Positions 5,061 through 6,375 of a stretch of 6,375 bases of DNA are shown in pieces. Made by a program: the position numbers and the translations under genes. The DNA lies in NCBI GenBank assembly GCA_016839955.1, contig JAEOTI010000286.1, positions 1 to 6,375 on the forward strand. Direction: 5' to 3'. Position 1 is the stretch's first letter; each line of letters opens with the position of its first letter. The DNA comes from Candidatus Hodarchaeota archaeon (GTDB taxonomy: Archaea > Asgardarchaeota > Heimdallarchaeia > Hodarchaeales > YT1-057). Under the pieces are notes generated by a model. That model ran no database searches. It was not told where the DNA came from and was given only the letters and a program-made list of their open reading frames with translations.

Positions 5061-6375
5061 ATGGCAAAGAAAGGTCATGAAATAACGTATGGTCATGTGA
5101 CTATAAATCCTAAGAATAATGTTGTTGCTGGAAGCTATGGAACATGGACCCTGACATTGACGGTTGGAAAACATGGCATAGACGATGGGGGTCACATCAA
5201 AATTGCCTGGAGAGACGTATCTGACTGGAAAAACCTCAATTCTTAAGACCGAAAGAAGCCAACTATACGACAATCAATACAACTGGTAATGCTGAACTGG
5301 ATGTCTGTTTCGAGAAGAGTGGCTATATTCGTCCTTGGAGACCCTGTTTGACCATCACGATATATGACGGATTTCTAGCAGAGGGAGATACTGTAACTAT
5401 CATTTATGGTGATACCAGTGAGGGAGGGCTTGGTTCTATGGCTCAGACGTTTGTAGAAGATAGTTTTGAGTTTCGAGTTCTTGTTGATCCTTTTGGAACT
5501 GGTCAATATATATTGGTTCCCAATTCACCTGTCCTAAAAGTAGTTGCTGGTGAGCCAGAACTGTTAAAGGTGACTATTCCTTCAGAAACAGTAATAGGTA
5601 AACCAACGTGGCTCTCGGTCAGAATAGAAGATGAGTGGGGAAACCCTACACCACATTATACTAGAACTATATTGTTTTCTTCTAGTGATCCCAACGCTAG
5701 CCTTCCACCACCTTACACTTTCAGTAGACAAGATGAAGGTACTCATCGTTTTGAGGATCTCGCCTTCCAAACACCAGGAATCCATTATGTCACAATTTCT
5801 GACGTAAAGAGTAATAAAATTAGCACGAGTAATCCTATTGTGATCAACAAAAAGCAAAAGAAAAAGACGCTTTTTTGGGGAGACTTACACGGACAAACAG
5901 AGGAAACTGTAGGTACAGGAACCTTGGACCAGTATTTTTGTTTTGCCAGAGATGCTGCTGCACTTGATTTCGTATCTCATGTAGGTAACGACTTTCAAAT
6001 CACCAAAGATCACTATAAAGACACTCAAAGGGCAGTCAAAGAATTTCATGTGCCGAGAAGATTCATTACATTCTTGGGGTATGAGTGGTCAGGTAATACC
6101 CCAGCAGGTGGGGATCATAACATCTACTTCCTAAAAGATGATCAGATCATTCATCGTAGTAGTCATACCCAAGTAGAAGATAAATCAGATGAGGAAACTG
6201 ATCGTTACCCTATTTCACGCCTTTTAGATACTTTTCACGGAAGAAACGATGTCCTAGTCATCCCACACATAGGTGGACGCCGTGCGATTCTGGATTACTA
6301 TGAACCTAGTTTAACCCCATTTATAGAAATATGTTCAGTCCATGGCCACTTTGAATGGTTTGCCCAGGAAGCTGT
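5061..6375 (+). pseudogene. DUF3604 family PHP-like metallohydrolase, frameshifted near 5229-5233 and 3' partial
   Basis: The frame from ATG 5061 stops at 5244-5246, but a second frame is open from 5234 to the window end and continues the same protein. One extra A in the AAAAA at 5229-5233 gives ...RDVSDWKKPQFLRPKEANY..., a normal N-terminal run for DUF3604. The first ~270 residues are beta-rich (AGSYGTWTLTLTVG, GYIRPWRPCLTITIYDG, DTVTIIYGD, FRVLVDPFGTGQY, WLSVRIEDEWGNPTP). A PHP-like domain then begins at WGDLHGQT (5876-5899). Likely metal ligands are His in GDLH (5888-5890), Glu in GYEWSG (6083-6085), His in GGDHNIYF (6116-6118), His in IPHIGG (6266-6268) and His in SVHGHFE (6341-6343). No signal peptide is present. 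The family's reaction is unknown; the fold suggests hydrolysis of a phosphoester or similar bond. About 438 residues are visible, and the family is usually longer. Whether the frameshift is real or an error is open. Confidence 0.8.

Noticed and set aside
5226..5240. Programmed -1 ribosomal frameshift in the DUF3604 gene
   Set aside because: The zero-frame sequence is G AAA AAC, which does not fit the X XXY YYZ slippery pattern; re-pairing AAA to GAA mismatches, and no clear stimulatory hairpin follows. A missing A is simpler.
4971..5273. Minus-strand open frame of 100 codons
   Set aside because: It overlaps the start of the DUF3604 gene on the opposite strand, is Tyr/Leu-rich without a domain pattern, and looks like a chance frame.
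5582..5857. Minus-strand open frame of 91 codons
   Set aside because: It is antisense to the conserved beta-sandwich part of the DUF3604 gene, with no domain or ribosome site.

Overview
This is an AT-rich stretch that looks like accessory sequence from an archaeal genome. The archaeal call is an inference. It rests on AT-rich TATA-like boxes about 25-30 nt upstream of several starts, a surface-protein remnant with an FN3 domain, a Thr/Ser stalk and a C-terminal membrane anchor, and an ArsR-type winged helix fused to a GyrI-like ligand domain. An Asgard lineage would fit, but there is no rRNA, tRNA or informational gene to settle it. I saw no mobile element, CRISPR array or RNA gene.

Layout. 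Positions 3-1136 (+) hold the last ~377 codons of a family GH4 NAD-dependent glycosidase cut by the window edge. Positions 1157-1570 (-) hold a remnant of a cell-surface protein: one decayed FN3 domain, stalk and membrane anchor, with no N-terminus. Positions 1636-2538 (+) encode an ArsR-type HTH/GyrI-like one-component regulator, followed by a hairpin plus T-run that looks like a terminator. Positions 2666-3183 (+) hold a DinB-like four-helix protein interrupted by a one-base frameshift. Positions 3190-3687 (-) encode an HxlR-family regulator, divergent from an ATC-hydrolase-family protein at 3839-4426 (+). Positions 4451-4861 (-) encode a YkvA/DUF1232 membrane protein. From 5061 to the end (+) lies a DUF3604 (PHP-like metallohydrolase) gene, frameshifted after codon 57 and running off the window. 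No gene-free stretch exceeds 300 bases; the longest is 4862-5060.

Genes working together. The window reads as single genes, not one operon. The best functional pairing is the divergent HxlR regulator and ATC-hydrolase-family gene, which share a 151-nt intergenic region. The HxlR promoter side carries a TATA-like box and a tandem 6-bp repeat. The HTH/GyrI regulator and the DinB-like gene are on the same strand but separated by a terminator-like element.

The strongest anomaly is that two conserved genes (DinB-like and DUF3604) are each broken by what looks like one missing base in a short homopolymer, while an 8-C run in the regulator gene is in frame. This is either assembly error or real recent decay; the reads would decide. 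I found no convincing undescribed multi-gene system here.
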